Positions 19,119 to 28,161 are shown, numbered from the stretch's first letter. The stretch is DNA of 64,000 nucleotides from Mycolicibacterium aromaticivorans JS19b1 = JCM 16368 (GCF_000559085.1 NZ_JALN02000001.1:4526001-4590000), one strand, 5' to 3'. Notes: generated by a model from the letters alone, not told the origin. Program-made: numbers and translations.

Positions 19119-19211
19119 ATGCATTCGGCGACCGGTTACGGCGAGGGCCACATTTTGGCCCTCATTGCCGTTGGCCCGTTGGCTGTTGCTGATGTTGCAT
19201 GTTGTCGCTGA
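19119..19211 (+). CDS. Leaderless 30-residue cysteine leader peptide before subI
   Basis: The ORF has 30 codons and ends ...VACCR-stop, with two adjacent TGT codons three and two codons before TGA. It starts 7 nt after a TAAGCT -10 box and ends 122 bp before subI. Mycobacteria are known to use leaderless short ORFs rich in terminal cysteine codons to sense charged tRNA-Cys and attenuate sulfur operons; this ORF fits by position, length and codon content. A hairpin with 7-bp arms GAGGGCC (19143-19149) and GGCCCTC (19157-19163) lies within it. Below the size usually annotated. Confidence 0.68.
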   Translation: MHSATGYGEGHILALIAVGPLAVADVACCR

Positions 19212-19333
19212 CACCGTTGTGCCCGTCCGCGGTCTGGTGTCGGTGATGGTCGTTGACACTTCGTTGTCCAACATCGCCATTCCGTTGCGACGGGGCTCGA
19301 TTCGCCCGTAACCCGCAATGAGAAAGGCCAGTA

Positions 19334-20371
19334 ATGCCCAAGATTCACCTTCCCGGTCGCCGGTGGGGTACCGCCGTCGCGTTGGCGACGACCGCAACGG
19401 TGCTCGCCGCCTGCGGAGGCGGGTCCAGCGACGTTCCCGGTGGCGGCAACCAGTCGAAGGCTGACACCACCCTCACCCTGGTGGCCTATGCCGTCCCCGA
19501 GCCCGGCTGGAGCAAGATCATCCCGGCGTTCGCCGCCACCCCGGAAGGCAAGGGCGTCGCAGTGACGACCTCCTACGGTGCCTCCGGCGACCAGTCGCGT
19601 GGTGTGGTCGACGGCAAGCCCGCCGACATCGTGAACTTCTCGGTCGAGCCTGACGTCACCCGCCTGGTCAAGGCGAACAAGGTCGCCGCCGACTGGAACA
19701 AGTCCGTCACCCAGGGCATCCCGTTCGGTTCGGTTGTGTCGCTGGTCGTCCGAAAAGGCAATCCGAAGAACATCAAGGACTGGGACGACTTGCTGCGGCC
19801 CGGTATCGAGGTGGTCACGCCGAGCCCGCTGAGTTCGGGATCGGCCAAGTGGAACCTGTTGGCGCCCTACGCCGCAAAGAGCAACGGTGGCAAGGACGCA
19901 CAGGCCGGCCTCGACTTCGTCAACAAGCTGGTGACCGAGCACGTCAAGACCCGTCCGGGGTCCGGCCGGGAGGCCACCGACGTGTTCCTGCAGGGCACCG
20001 GAGATGTGCTGATCAGTTACGAGAACGAGGCGATCAACACCGAGCGTCAAGGTAAGCCCGTCGAGCACGTCATCCCGCCGCAGACGTTCAAGATCGAGAA
20101 CCCGGTGGCGGTGGTGACCACCAGCGCCCATCTGGACAAGGCGACCGCGCTGAACAACTACCTGTTCACGCCGGAAGGCCAGAAGATCTGGGCACAGGCC
20201 GGTTTCCGTCCGGTCGATCCGTCGGTGGCCGCTGACTTCGCCACCGACTTCCCGACGCCACAGAAGCTGTGGACGATCGCCGATCTCGGTGGCTGGAGCA
20301 CGGTCGATCCGGCACTGTTCGACAAGGACAATGGCACCATTACGAAGATCTACAAGCAGGCCACTGGATGA
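19334..20371 (+). CDS. subI: Sulfate-binding lipoprotein SubI
   Basis: A 345-residue periplasmic-type binding protein with a lipoprotein signal peptide (basic start, hydrophobic core, lipobox LAAC at about 27-30). The mature part is of the sulfate/thiosulfate-binding family: YAVPEPGWSKIIPAF, TTSYGASGDQSRGV, DIVNFSVEPDV, TPSPLSSGSAKWN and FTPEGQKIWAQAGFRPVDP. It delivers sulfate to the CysTWA importer encoded next. AAAGG precedes the ATG by 6 nt. The stop overlaps the cysT start (ATGA). Probably attenuated by cysteine through the leader ORF. Confidence 0.93.
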   Translation: MPKIHLPGRRWGTAVALATTATVLAACGGGSSDVPGGGNQSKADTTLTLVAYAVPEPGWSKIIPAFAATPEGKGVAVTTSYGASGDQSRGVVDGKPADIVNFSVEPDVTRLVKANKVAADWNKSVTQGIPFGSVVSLVVRKGNPKNIKDWDDLLRPGIEVVTPSPLSSGSAKWNLLAPYAAKSNGGKDAQAGLDFVNKLVTEHVKTRPGSGREATDVFLQGTGDVLISYENEAINTERQGKPVEHVIPPQTFKIENPVAVVTTSAHLDKATALNNYLFTPEGQKIWAQAGFRPVDPSVAADFATDFPTPQKLWTIADLGGWSTVDPALFDKDNGTITKIYKQATG

Positions 20372-21249
20372 CAGCAGCTATCGAGCCAAATCCTCAGGCG
20401 GTCCGGCCCGAGCTCACCCCGAGTGAGCCGGGCGGGCCGTCCGGCTTCCTGGCCCGTAGGCACGGCACCACCAGCCTGCGGGTCGGTGCCGCGTCGATCT
20501 GGCTGAGTGTCATCGTGCTGCTGCCGCTGGCCGCGATCGTGTGGCAGTCGGCCAAGGGCGGCTGGCACGACTTCTGGGCGACCGTCACTTCCAACGCGGC
20601 GCTGGAGTCCTTCAAGGTGACGCTGACGATCTCGCTCGGCGTCACGGTGGTCAACGCGGTGTTCGGGCTGCTGGTCGCCTGGGTGCTCACTCGCGACGAC
20701 TTCCTAGGCAAGCGGTTGGTCGATGCCGTGATCGACCTGCCGTTCGCGCTGCCCACCATCGTGGCGAGCCTGGTCATGCTGGCGCTCTACGGGCCGAACA
20801 GCCCGATCGACTTGCACCTGCAGCACACCAAATGGGGTGTGGGCGTTGCCCTCCTGTTCGTCACGCTGCCCTTCGTGGTGCGTTCGGTTCAGCCCGTGCT
20901 CCTCGAACTCGACCGCGAGGTCGAGGAGGCCGCCGCGTCGCTGGGCGCGACGAACTTCGTCATCTTCACCAAGGTGGTGCTGCCCGCGTTGTTGCCGTCG
21001 CTGCTGTCCGGCGCCGGTCTGGCGTTCTCGCGTGCGATCGGCGAGTTCGGCTCGGTGGTGCTGATCGGTGGCGCGGTACCGGGGGAGACCGAAGTTTCGT
21101 CGCAGTGGATCCGAACCCTGATCGAGAACGACGATCGCTCCGGTGCGGCGGCGATTTCGATTGTGCTGCTGGTTGTCTCGTTCATCGTCTTGTTCATCCT
21201 GCGCACCATCGGTTCACGAGCCGCCAGGCGGGAGGAGCTCTCGGCATGA
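20368..21249 (+). CDS. cysT: Sulfate ABC transporter permease CysT
   Basis: A 293-residue permease starting at the ATG overlapping the subI stop. Six predicted helices; the binding-protein-dependent transport loop EEAAASLGATNFVIFTKVVLPALLPSLLSG docks with the CysA ATPase. The C-terminus continues SRAIGEFGSVVLIGG, typical of CysT/CysU. It forms the membrane channel with CysW. The stop overlaps the cysW start. Confidence 0.93.
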   Translation: MTAAIEPNPQAVRPELTPSEPGGPSGFLARRHGTTSLRVGAASIWLSVIVLLPLAAIVWQSAKGGWHDFWATVTSNAALESFKVTLTISLGVTVVNAVFGLLVAWVLTRDDFLGKRLVDAVIDLPFALPTIVASLVMLALYGPNSPIDLHLQHTKWGVGVALLFVTLPFVVRSVQPVLLELDREVEEAAASLGATNFVIFTKVVLPALLPSLLSGAGLAFSRAIGEFGSVVLIGGAVPGETEVSSQWIRTLIENDDRSGAAAISIVLLVVSFIVLFILRTIGSRAARREELSA

Positions 21250-22058
21250 TCCCGTCGCCCCTGGTGCGCTATCTGACCCGTTACGTGGCGCTCGCCTACA
21301 TCGCGGTTCTGGTGCTCGTGCCCGTCGGCCTGATCCTGTGGCGGACGTTCGCGCCCGGCTTCGGTGCGTTCGTCGAATCCATCACCACGCCCGCTGCGAT
21401 TTCCGCACTGCAGTTGTCGCTGCTGGTGGTGGCGATCGTGGTGCCACTCAACGTGGTCTTCGGCGTTCCCACCGCACTGGTGCTGGCGCGCAACAAGTTC
21501 CGCGGCAAATCCGCGCTGCAGGCTGTCATCGATCTGCCTTTCGCGGTGTCGCCGGTGGTCGTCGGTGTGGCGCTGATACTGCTGTGGGGCAGCTCGGGAT
21601 TGTTCGGGTTCGTCCAGAACAATGTGGGCTTGAAGATCATTTTCGGCTTCCCCGGCATCGTGCTGGCCAGCATCTTCGTCACCGTGCCATTCGTGATCCG
21701 CGAGGTCGAACCGGTTCTGCATGAGCTCGGCACCGATCAGGAACAAGCGGCGGCGACGCTGGGATCCAGCTGGTGGCAGACGTTCTGGCGAATCACGCTG
21801 CCGTCGATCCGGTGGGGCCTGACCTACGGCATCGTACTGACCGTCGCCCGCACCCTGGGCGAGTACGGCGCGGTGATCATGGTGTCCTCCAACCTGCCGG
21901 GCACGTCACAAACCCTGACCCTGCTGGTCTCCGACCGCTACAGCCGTGGTGCCGAGTACGGCGCCTACGCCGTTTCGACTCTGTTGATGGCCGTCGCGGT
22001 ACTGGTCCTGGTCGTCCAGGTGATTCTGGACGCCCGGCGGGCCAAGGCGAGCGAGTAA
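21246..22058 (+). CDS. cysW: Sulfate ABC transporter permease CysW
   Basis: A 270-residue permease starting at the ATG at 21246, overlapping the cysT stop by four bases; a much longer open frame upstream is a shadow of cysT. The EAA-type loop is [23 protein letters not shown], followed by [19 protein letters not shown], as usual for CysW. Partner of CysT in the sulfate channel. Confidence 0.93.
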   Translation: MIPSPLVRYLTRYVALAYIAVLVLVPVGLILWRTFAPGFGAFVESITTPAAISALQLSLLVVAIVVPLNVVFGVPTALVLARNKFRGKSALQAVIDLPFAVSPVVVGVALILLWGSSGLFGFVQNNVGLKIIFGFPGIVLASIFVTVPFVIREVEPVLHELGTDQEQAAATLGSSWWQTFWRITLPSIRWGLTYGIVLTVARTLGEYGAVIMVSSNLPGTSQTLTLLVSDRYSRGAEYGAYAVSTLLMAVAVLVLVVQVILDARRAKASE

Positions 22059-22080
22059 TCCCACTAGGAGAACGACTCTC

Positions 22081-23103
22081 ATGACCAATGCCATCACCGT
22101 CACGGGCGCGAACAAGCGTTACGGCGACTTCGCTGCCCTCGACAACGTCGACTTTGTGGTGCCGGCCGGGTCGTTGACCGCACTGCTCGGCCCCAGCGGA
22201 TCGGGAAAATCGACACTGCTGCGTGCGATCGCAGGGTTGGATCAACCCGACACCGGCACCATCACGATCAACGGACGGGACGTCACCAACGTACCCCCGC
22301 AGCGCCGCGGAATCGGTTTTGTGTTCCAGCACTACGCCGCGTTCAAGCACCTGACCGTGCGGGAGAACGTCGCATTCGGATTGAAAATTCGCAAGAAGCC
22401 AAAAGCTGAGGTCAAGGCGAAGGTCGACGACCTGCTCGAGGTCGTCGGACTGGCCGGCTTCCAAACACGTTATCCCAACCAGCTTTCCGGCGGTCAGCGC
22501 CAACGGATGGCGCTCGCCCGCGCGCTGGCCGTCGATCCTGAGGTGCTCCTGCTGGACGAACCGTTCGGTGCTTTGGACGCCAAGGTCCGCGACGATCTGC
22601 GGACCTGGCTGCGGCGACTGCACGACGAGGTGCACGTCACGACGGTGCTCGTCACCCACGACCAGGCCGAAGCCCTGGACGTGGCCGACCGGATCGCGGT
22701 GCTCAACAAGGGCCGCATCGAACAAATCGGCTCACCGACCGACGTCTACGACAGCCCGGCCAATGCGTTCGTCATGTCCTTCCTCGGCACGGTGTCGTCG
22801 CTCAACGGAATCCTGGTGCGCCCGCACGACATTCGGGTTGGTCGAAATCCGGAGATGGCGATCGCGGCGGGGGATGGCACGGCCGAGTCGACCGGAGTAA
22901 CCCGTGCCACCATCGATCGGGTGGTGTATCTGGGCTTTGAAGTACGCGTCGAATTGACCAGCGCCACCAACGGGGCGCCGTTCACCGCGCAGATCACCCG
23001 AGGCGACGCCGAGGCCTTGGCGCTGAAAGAGGGCGACACCGTCTACGTGCGGGCCACCCGGGTCCCGCCGATCGCCGGCGAGGTCCAGGTCGCGGCCAGT
23101 TAG
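22081..23103 (+). CDS. cysA: Sulfate ABC transporter ATPase CysA
   Basis: A 340-residue ATPase that powers sulfate import. Walker A is GPSGSGKST (about 38-46), signature LSGGQRQR, Walker [12 protein letters not shown], and the H-loop [10 protein letters not shown]-terminal TOBE-like regulatory domain follows (about 240-340). TAGGAGAAC precedes the ATG. The stop codon overlaps that of the convergent chelatase gene (TTAG). Confidence 0.95.
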   Translation: MTNAITVTGANKRYGDFAALDNVDFVVPAGSLTALLGPSGSGKSTLLRAIAGLDQPDTGTITINGRDVTNVPPQRRGIGFVFQHYAAFKHLTVRENVAFGLKIRKKPKAEVKAKVDDLLEVVGLAGFQTRYPNQLSGGQRQRMALARALAVDPEVLLLDEPFGALDAKVRDDLRTWLRRLHDEVHVTTVLVTHDQAEALDVADRIAVLNKGRIEQIGSPTDVYDSPANAFVMSFLGTVSSLNGILVRPHDIRVGRNPEMAIAAGDGTAESTGVTRATIDRVVYLGFEVRVELTSATNGAPFTAQITRGDAEALALKEGDTVYVRATRVPPIAGEVQVAAS

Positions 23104-23840
23104 GCTGCGATCCGGTTCGCGACGGCGGTATCGAACCGGTCGAGCACAGTCTCGGCCACCAGCCGATGCGCGCCCAGTGGGCTGACCATGGACAGGCCTG
23201 CCGCATCGGCGATCGCGGCCACCCGGTCGGTGATGCGGCCCGGCGCGATGAACCAGGGCGCCACCACGATCCGCCGTGCGCCACTCTTGCGTAGCAGCTC
23301 GATCCCGTCCGGCACCGACGGCTGGGGCCCGGTCGCGTAGGCGACGTGCACTCCCGACCATCGGGCACCGCGGCCCAACGTGACGGCGAGCGCCGCGGTC
23401 CGGGCGTTGGCGGCGGCATGGGAGGAACCGACCGCCACCACCAGCACGCCGAGACCGCGCTCGAATTGATGAATCTGGTGCTCCGCCAAGCGTTCCCGCA
23501 TGACAGTCACAAGGCGCGGATCCTCACCGAGGGTGTCGGCCTGGATCACGTCGGCGCCGGTGTCAGCGATCATCGCCGGGATGTCGACGCGGGCGTGGTA
23601 GGCGCTCGCCAACAGCAGCGGGGTGACGACCGCCGGGCCGTCGAGTGTCCGTAGGACATCACTCAGATTCGGGGCGTGCTTCTCGCAGAACGCCACTCGC
23701 ACGTCGAGTTCGGGACGCAGCATGCGGATCCGCTCGGCCACCGCGTACGTGGTCACCGCGGAACGCGGATCGGCACTGCCGTGCGCGGTGAGGATGAGCG
23801 GTGGGCAGGAGCGAAGCGACCCGGGAGTCGACACCGTCAC
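23100..23840 (-). CDS. Sirohydrochlorin chelatase-like protein (Rv2393-like)
   Basis: A 246-residue CbiX/SirB-type chelatase that would insert iron into sirohydrochlorin to make siroheme for the neighbouring sulfite reductase. The metal-site motif [12 protein letters not shown] is near the N-terminus, and [20 protein letters not shown] carries the second histidine; a repeat of the fold follows ([28 protein letters not shown]). The GTG at 23840 overlaps the cysH stop (GTGA), so it is the third gene of the sirA operon. Confidence 0.87.
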   Translation of the reverse strand: MTVSTPGSLRSCPPLILTAHGSADPRSAVTTYAVAERIRMLRPELDVRVAFCEKHAPNLSDVLRTLDGPAVVTPLLLASAYHARVDIPAMIADTGADVIQADTLGEDPRLVTVMRERLAEHQIHQFERGLGVLVVAVGSSHAAANARTAALAVTLGRGARWSGVHVAYATGPQPSVPDGIELLRKSGARRIVVAPWFIAPGRITDRVAAIADAAGLSMVSPLGAHRLVAETVLDRFDTAVANRIAA

Positions 23841-24550
23841 GAAACGTGAAGCCCGCATTCGGTTTTCGCCAGGCCCTGCCAGCGTCCACTACGCGGGTCG
23901 GCGCCCTCGATCGGCTTGGCCGTGCACGGTGCGCAACCGATCGACGGATAGCCTTCGTCGACAAGCGGATTCACCAGCACGCCGTTGGCCTGGATGTAGG
24001 CGTCCATGTCCTCATCGGTCCACGCGGCCAGCGGGTTGATCTTCACCAGCTTGAAGCCTTCGTCGAAGCTGATCAGCGGCGCGTTGGCGCGAGTGGGCGC
24101 CTCGACCCGACGGATGCCGGTGACCCAGGCGGTGTATCCGCCCAGCGCCTTGCTCAGCGGCACCACCTTGCGCAGCCGGCAGCATTCGCCCGGATTGCTG
24201 GCGAACAGGTCCTTGCCCAGCAGCTGATCCTGCTCGGTCACACTGTGCTCGGGCGTGACGTTGACGACGTGGATGTCGTACACCGCTTCGACCGCGTCGC
24301 GGGTACCGATCGTCTCGGCGAAGTGGTAGCCCGTGTCGAGGAACAGCACGTCAACGCCGGGGCGCACCTTCGAGGCCATGTCGACCAGCACCGCGTCCTG
24401 CATGTTGGAGGCGACGACGTAGTCACCACCGAAGTGCTTGTCGGTCCAGGCCAGCAGTTCGAGCGCGCCGGCGCCGTCGAGTTCGGCCGCGCCACGTTCT
24501 GCAAGCTCCCGCAGCTCGGCCTCGGTCACTCTGTCCACCCCAATGCTCAT
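23837..24550 (-). CDS. cysH: Assimilatory adenylyl-sulfate (APS) reductase CysH
   Basis: A 237-residue APS reductase. It has the PAPS/APS-reductase fold and the two cysteine pairs that bind a [4Fe-4S] cluster in APS-specific enzymes (ECCRLRKV near 120 and GCAPCTAKP near 205). The catalytic cysteine is in the C-terminal ECGLH. The ATG at 24550 overlaps the sirA stop (ATGA). It converts APS to sulfite using thioredoxin, the step before sulfite reductase. Confidence 0.94.
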   Translation of the reverse strand: MSIGVDRVTEAELRELAERGAAELDGAGALELLAWTDKHFGGDYVVASNMQDAVLVDMASKVRPGVDVLFLDTGYHFAETIGTRDAVEAVYDIHVVNVTPEHSVTEQDQLLGKDLFASNPGECCRLRKVVPLSKALGGYTAWVTGIRRVEAPTRANAPLISFDEGFKLVKINPLAAWTDEDMDAYIQANGVLVNPLVDEGYPSIGCAPCTAKPIEGADPRSGRWQGLAKTECGLHVS

Positions 24551-26220
24551 CGCAACTCTTCTTCCTGTGCCCGTACGGCCCATTGGGCGAAACGCTCTCC
24601 GTCGCTTCTTTGTTTCACGAAGTTGCGCACCACCCGCTCGATGTAGTCGCCGAGCTCGGTGCTGGTGACCTTGTGCTGGCGCAGTTTGCGGCCGAAACCG
24701 CTGTCCAGCCCCAGGCTTCCGCCCAGGTGCACCTGGAATCCCTCGACCGAATTGCCGTCACCGTCGTCAACCATCTGGCCCTTGAAGCCGATGTCGGCGA
24801 CCTGGATGCGGGCGCACGAGTTGGGGCAGCCGTTGATGTTGACAGTGACCGGCACATCGAGCTGGGAGTTGAGATCTGCCAGGCGCTCCTCGAGCTCCGG
24901 CACCAGCACCTGGGCCCGGTTGCGGGTCTCGGCGAACGACAGCTTGCAGTACTCGATGCCGGTGCAGGCCATCAGGTTCTTGCGCCACGACGACGGCCGT
25001 GACGGCAGCCCGAGGGCGTCGAGGGCGGCGACCAGCTCGTCCAACTTGTCATCGGCGACGTCGAGAATGACGAGCTTCTGGTACGGCGTGAGGCGGATCC
25101 GGTCGGAGCCTGCGGCCTTGGCCAGGTCGGCGACCTTCGTCAGGATCGTGCCGGTCACCCGGCCCGCGATGGGGGCGACGCCGACGGCGTTGAGCCCGTT
25201 CTTCTGCTTCTGGATGCCGACGTGGTCGATCGGGTGCTTCAGCGGCTCCGGGGCGGGGCCGTCGAGCAGCTTGCGGCCCAGGTATTCGTCCTCGACGACT
25301 TGGCGGAACTTCTCGACTCCCCAGTCCTTGATGAGGAACTTCAGCCGCGCCTTGCTACGCAGTCTGCGATAGCCGTAGTCGCGGAACACCGAGGTGATGG
25401 CCTCCCACACCTCGGGGACCTCGTCGAGCGGCACCCAGGCGCCCAGGCGCTGAGCGAGCATCGGGTTGGTGGACAGTCCGCCGCCGACCCAGATGTCCAG
25501 GCCCGGCCCGTGCTCGGGATGGTTGACCCCGATGAAGGCGATGTCGTTGACCTCGTGCGCGACGTCCTGCAGGCCCGATATCGCGGTCTTGTACTTGCGC
25601 GGCAGGTTGGAGAACGACGGGTTGCCGACGTAGCGGCTGACGATCTCGTCGATCGCCCACGACGGGTCGAGAACCTCGTCCACCGATTCGCCGTTGAGCG
25701 GGCCGCCGAGCACCACACGCGGGCAGTCGCCGCACGCCTCGGTGGTCTGCAGCCCGACCGCGGCCAGCCGCTCCCAGATCTGTGGCACATCCTCGATCTG
25801 GATCCAGTGGTACTGCACGTTCTCGCGGTCGGAGATGTCGGCGGTGTCGCGGGCGAACTCGGTGGAGATCTCACCGATCGTCCGCAGCGCCGCGGCGCTC
25901 AGCGCGCCGCCGTCACAGCGCACCCGCATCATGAAGGACTTGGCCTCGAGGATCTCTGCGTTCTCGTCACCGGTCCAGGTGCCGTCGTAGCCCTGCTCAC
26001 GCTGGGTGTAGAGACCCATCCAGCGCATCCGGCCGCGCAGATCGTTCTTGTCGATGCTGTCGAAACCGGTCTTCGAATACGTGTTGATGATGCGATCGCG
26101 GACGTTGAGCGCGTCGTCGTCCTTCTTGAACTGCTCGTTCGGGTTCAGCGGCTCGCGCTGACCCAGGGCCCACTGGCCCTCACTGCGTGTCTTCGCCGCG
26201 GCCTTGGTCGGCTGGGTCAT
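24547..26220 (-). CDS. sirA: Ferredoxin-dependent sulfite reductase SirA (NirA)
   Basis: A 557-residue siroheme / [4Fe-4S] enzyme that reduces sulfite to sulfide. The cluster and siroheme cysteines are in ACTGIEYCKLSFAETR and NGCPNSCARIQVADIG near the C-terminus. Both ferrodoxin-like half domains are recognisable (GMRWMGLYTQREQGYDG; VQYHWIQIEDVPQIWERL). M. tuberculosis NirA has a Tyr-Cys cross-link near the siroheme; a Tyr in GLYTQ and Cys in CGDCPR could supply it here (inference). GAGGAG precedes the ATG but can be sequestered in a leader hairpin. First gene of sirA-cysH-chelatase. Confidence 0.94.
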   Translation of the reverse strand: MTQPTKAAAKTRSEGQWALGQREPLNPNEQFKKDDDALNVRDRIINTYSKTGFDSIDKNDLRGRMRWMGLYTQREQGYDGTWTGDENAEILEAKSFMMRVRCDGGALSAAALRTIGEISTEFARDTADISDRENVQYHWIQIEDVPQIWERLAAVGLQTTEACGDCPRVVLGGPLNGESVDEVLDPSWAIDEIVSRYVGNPSFSNLPRKYKTAISGLQDVAHEVNDIAFIGVNHPEHGPGLDIWVGGGLSTNPMLAQRLGAWVPLDEVPEVWEAITSVFRDYGYRRLRSKARLKFLIKDWGVEKFRQVVEDEYLGRKLLDGPAPEPLKHPIDHVGIQKQKNGLNAVGVAPIAGRVTGTILTKVADLAKAAGSDRIRLTPYQKLVILDVADDKLDELVAALDALGLPSRPSSWRKNLMACTGIEYCKLSFAETRNRAQVLVPELEERLADLNSQLDVPVTVNINGCPNSCARIQVADIGFKGQMVDDGDGNSVEGFQVHLGGSLGLDSGFGRKLRQHKVTSTELGDYIERVVRNFVKQRSDGERFAQWAVRAQEEELR

Positions 26221-26227
26221 GAAATGT

Positions 26228-26313
26228 GCTCCTCAATGTTCAAGGAGCTGGCGTTCGAATCGCGCGAATCCACCGGTGAGCTGTTCCGGCGGCGCAGATC
26301 CGGTCAGCCAGCT
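26228..26313 (-). promoter_or_regulatory. Candidate attenuator hairpins around the sirA ribosome binding site
   Basis: In the sirA mRNA the ribosome binding site lies in AGGAGC (26228-26233), which can pair fully with GCTCCT (26243-26248) across a 9-nt loop, hiding it. The GCT of that anti-site is also part of GCCAGCT (26246-26252), which can instead pair fully with AGCTGGC (26307-26313), 28 nt after the leader ORF. The two helices exclude each other, as in a translation-controlled switch. Confidence 0.55.
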
Positions 26314-26340
26314 GAAGTACAGGTGGGCGGGTCTACGAGG

Positions 26341-26433
26341 TCAAGCCAGACAACAGCAAGTACAGACGCGCTTGAAATCGACATGCCGCCGCACGACCAG
26401 CGCAGGACTGCGCAGGGTCTGGGGGGCTGTCAT
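26341..26433 (-). CDS. Leaderless polycysteine leader peptide before sirA
   Basis: The ORF has 30 codons and ends VCTCCCLA-stop, with four cysteines in the last seven residues. It starts with ATG at 26433, 7 nt after a CAGAAT -10 box, so it is predicted leaderless. It ends 120 bp before sirA. Polycysteine leaderless short ORFs acting as cysteine-responsive attenuators were described in mycobacteria, including upstream of this sulfite reductase operon in M. smegmatis. When cysteine is scarce, ribosomes should stall at these codons and favour sirA expression. Confidence 0.85.
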   Translation of the reverse strand: MTAPQTLRSPALVVRRHVDFKRVCTCCCLA

Positions 26434-26440
26434 GCGGGCC

Positions 26441-26446
26441 ATTCTG
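26441..26446 (-). promoter_or_regulatory. -10 box of the sirA leader ORF
   Basis: Minus-strand CAGAAT is 7 nt before the leader ATG at 26433. The same hexamer precedes the ABC transporter at 61729 at similar spacing. It places the transcription start at the ATG. Confidence 0.5.
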
Positions 26447-26526
26447 CCACGAACCGCGCCGATAGCTCTAACCGGGCCGAATTTTGACTCGTCGTGAGCG
26501 AAAGTCGGCTCTGGGACACTGAACGG

Positions 26527-27702
26527 ATGTCGGTCCGCCCCGCACCGACCGCCCTACCGGAACTCGCACTGACTCCCGGAACGGCGTTCGGCATCTACGT
26601 CCACGTGCCCTTCTGCGCCACGCGGTGCGGGTACTGCGACTTCAACACCTATACGGCCGCCGAGCTCGGCGGCGCTTCGCCCCAGGGTTGGCTGAGCGCG
26701 CTGCGCTCCGAACTGGAGTTGACCGCCGCCCTGCTGGGTGAGGTGTCCGTCGACACGGTCTTCGTCGGTGGCGGTACCCCGTCGTTGCTCGGTGGCGAGG
26801 GGTTGGCCTCGGTGCTCGACGCGGTCCGTGCCAACTTCACGATGGCCGCACAGGCGGAAGTCACCACCGAGGCCAACCCGGAGTCGACGTCGCAGGCGTT
26901 CTTCGACGAGATCCGCGCCGCGGGCTACACCCGGGTGTCGCTGGGCATGCAGTCGACCGCGCGCCGGGTGCTGGCGGTGCTGGACCGGACCCACTCGCCG
27001 GGCCGGCCGTTGCAGGCCGCGGCCGAGGCGATGGCGGCCGGCTTCGAGCACGTCAACATTGACCTCATCTACGGCACACCAGGGGAGACCGATGACGATC
27101 TCTCGCGTTCGGTCGATGCTGCGCTGAGCGCCGGCGCCGACCACATCTCGGCCTACGCCTTGGTTGTCGAGGATGGTACGGCGCTGGCTCGCCGGGTGCG
27201 CCGCGGCGACATCGAAGCCCCCGACGACGACGTCCTCGCCCACCGTTACGAATTGCTCGACCAGCGGCTGGCGGCGGCGGGGCTGAGTTGGTACGAGGTG
27301 TCCAATTGGAGCCGTCCCGGCGGTGAGTGCCGGCACAACATCGGCTACTGGAACGGCGGGCAGTGGTGGGGTGCGGGTCCCGGAGCTCACGGGTTCGTCG
27401 GCGACATCCGGTGGTGGAACGTCAAGCACCCCAACGCTTATGCCGAACTGCTGGCCGACGGGCGGCTGCCGGTGGCAGATTTCGAGCGTCTAGGTCCCGA
27501 GGCCCGCCACATCGAGAACGTGCTGTTGGGAATCAGGTTACGCACCGGCTTGCCGGTCGCCGTGCTGACGGAATCCGAACAGTCGCGCGCAGGCCGGGCG
27601 GTGGACGACGGGCTGCTGACGCGGGGCGGAGAGCGGTTGCTGCTCACCGACCGCGGCCGGCTGCTGGCCGATGCCGTGGTGCGCGACCTCCTCGACGACT
27701 GA
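26527..27702 (+). CDS. hemW: Radical SAM protein HemW (HemN-like, Rv2388c-like)
   Basis: A radical SAM protein of about 391 residues from the ATG at 26527; a GTG at 26494 would add 11 residues. The cluster motif CATRCGYC is near the N-terminus in YVHVPFCATRCGYCDFNTY, followed by FVGGGTPSLL and RVSLGMQS, NIDLIYGTPGETDDD, and the HemW C-terminal helical domain. Annotated as coproporphyrinogen oxidase HemN in many mycobacteria, but it lacks the extra N-terminal residues of true HemN and fits HemW, a heme chaperone. Divergent from the sirA operon. Confidence 0.88.
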   Translation: MSVRPAPTALPELALTPGTAFGIYVHVPFCATRCGYCDFNTYTAAELGGASPQGWLSALRSELELTAALLGEVSVDTVFVGGGTPSLLGGEGLASVLDAVRANFTMAAQAEVTTEANPESTSQAFFDEIRAAGYTRVSLGMQSTARRVLAVLDRTHSPGRPLQAAAEAMAAGFEHVNIDLIYGTPGETDDDLSRSVDAALSAGADHISAYALVVEDGTALARRVRRGDIEAPDDDVLAHRYELLDQRLAAAGLSWYEVSNWSRPGGECRHNIGYWNGGQWWGAGPGAHGFVGDIRWWNVKHPNAYAELLADGRLPVADFERLGPEARHIENVLLGIRLRTGLPVAVLTESEQSRAGRAVDDGLLTRGGERLLLTDRGRLLADAVVRDLLDD

Positions 27703-27713
27703 GCGCCGGATAC

Positions 27714-27764
27714 GGCAAGGCCGCGGGGGAGCCTTTGGGGGTAGGCACATCCCGCGGCCTTGCC
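27714..27764. terminator. Bidirectional terminator hairpin
   Basis: A perfect 14-bp stem, GGCAAGGCCGCGGG (27714-27727) and CCCGCGGCCTTGCC (27751-27764), with a 23-nt loop lies between convergent hemW and the small secreted protein gene. No T-tract, as is common in mycobacteria. Confidence 0.8.
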
Positions 27765-27779
27765 CGGCATACCTGCCGG

Positions 27780-28013
27780 TTAGCCCAGCGCCCACAACGG
27801 GATGCCGTTGAACCCGAACGCCTGCTGAGGCGAGGTGGCAGGAGGCGTGGCGTGAATTCTTGCGTGGCCCTGCTTCTGGCACATTGTGGCACCACCCTTG
27901 TCCAAGCAGTCCATCGGGTTGGGCGATGCGCTTGCACTCGGCGCGAGGCTGACGGCCAGCGCCGCGGCACCGGCGGCGACGAGTGGGGCGAGGCGGCGGA
28001 GTGTGATCGTCAT
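27780..28013 (-). CDS. Small secreted protein
   Basis: A 77-residue protein with a clear signal peptide (RRLAPLVAAGAAALAVSLAP, cleavage after SASA near residue 30). The mature part of about 47 residues has two cysteines (MDCLDKGGATMCQKQGHA), probably one disulfide, and ends FGFNGIPLWALG. The ATG at 28013 is chosen for the AAAGGA upstream; the longer frame has none. It resembles small exported proteins common in mycobacteria but cannot be assigned a function. Confidence 0.7.
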   Translation of the reverse strand: MTITLRRLAPLVAAGAAALAVSLAPSASASPNPMDCLDKGGATMCQKQGHARIHATPPATSPQQAFGFNGIPLWALG

Positions 28014-28161
28014 TGATCGTCCTTTCTTCTTCCGGGAGAGAAACCCTGGGGGGATTAGGTTTTCGTTGACTCTTCCCGATATCTCAACTCTATGTGCTGC
28101 GGGCGAGCCGGTCACGGGGTTCATATCAGAGTCAAATCTATTGATGGCCAAACGAACTCAA

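Noticed and set aside
19253..19258. TTGACA as -35 box of a second subI promoter
   Set aside because: No acceptable -10 hexamer was found at 16-19 bp downstream.
20541..21245. Upstream extension of the cysW frame through cysT
   Set aside because: The real start overlaps the cysT stop and matches CysW; the extension is Arg-rich shadow sequence of cysT.
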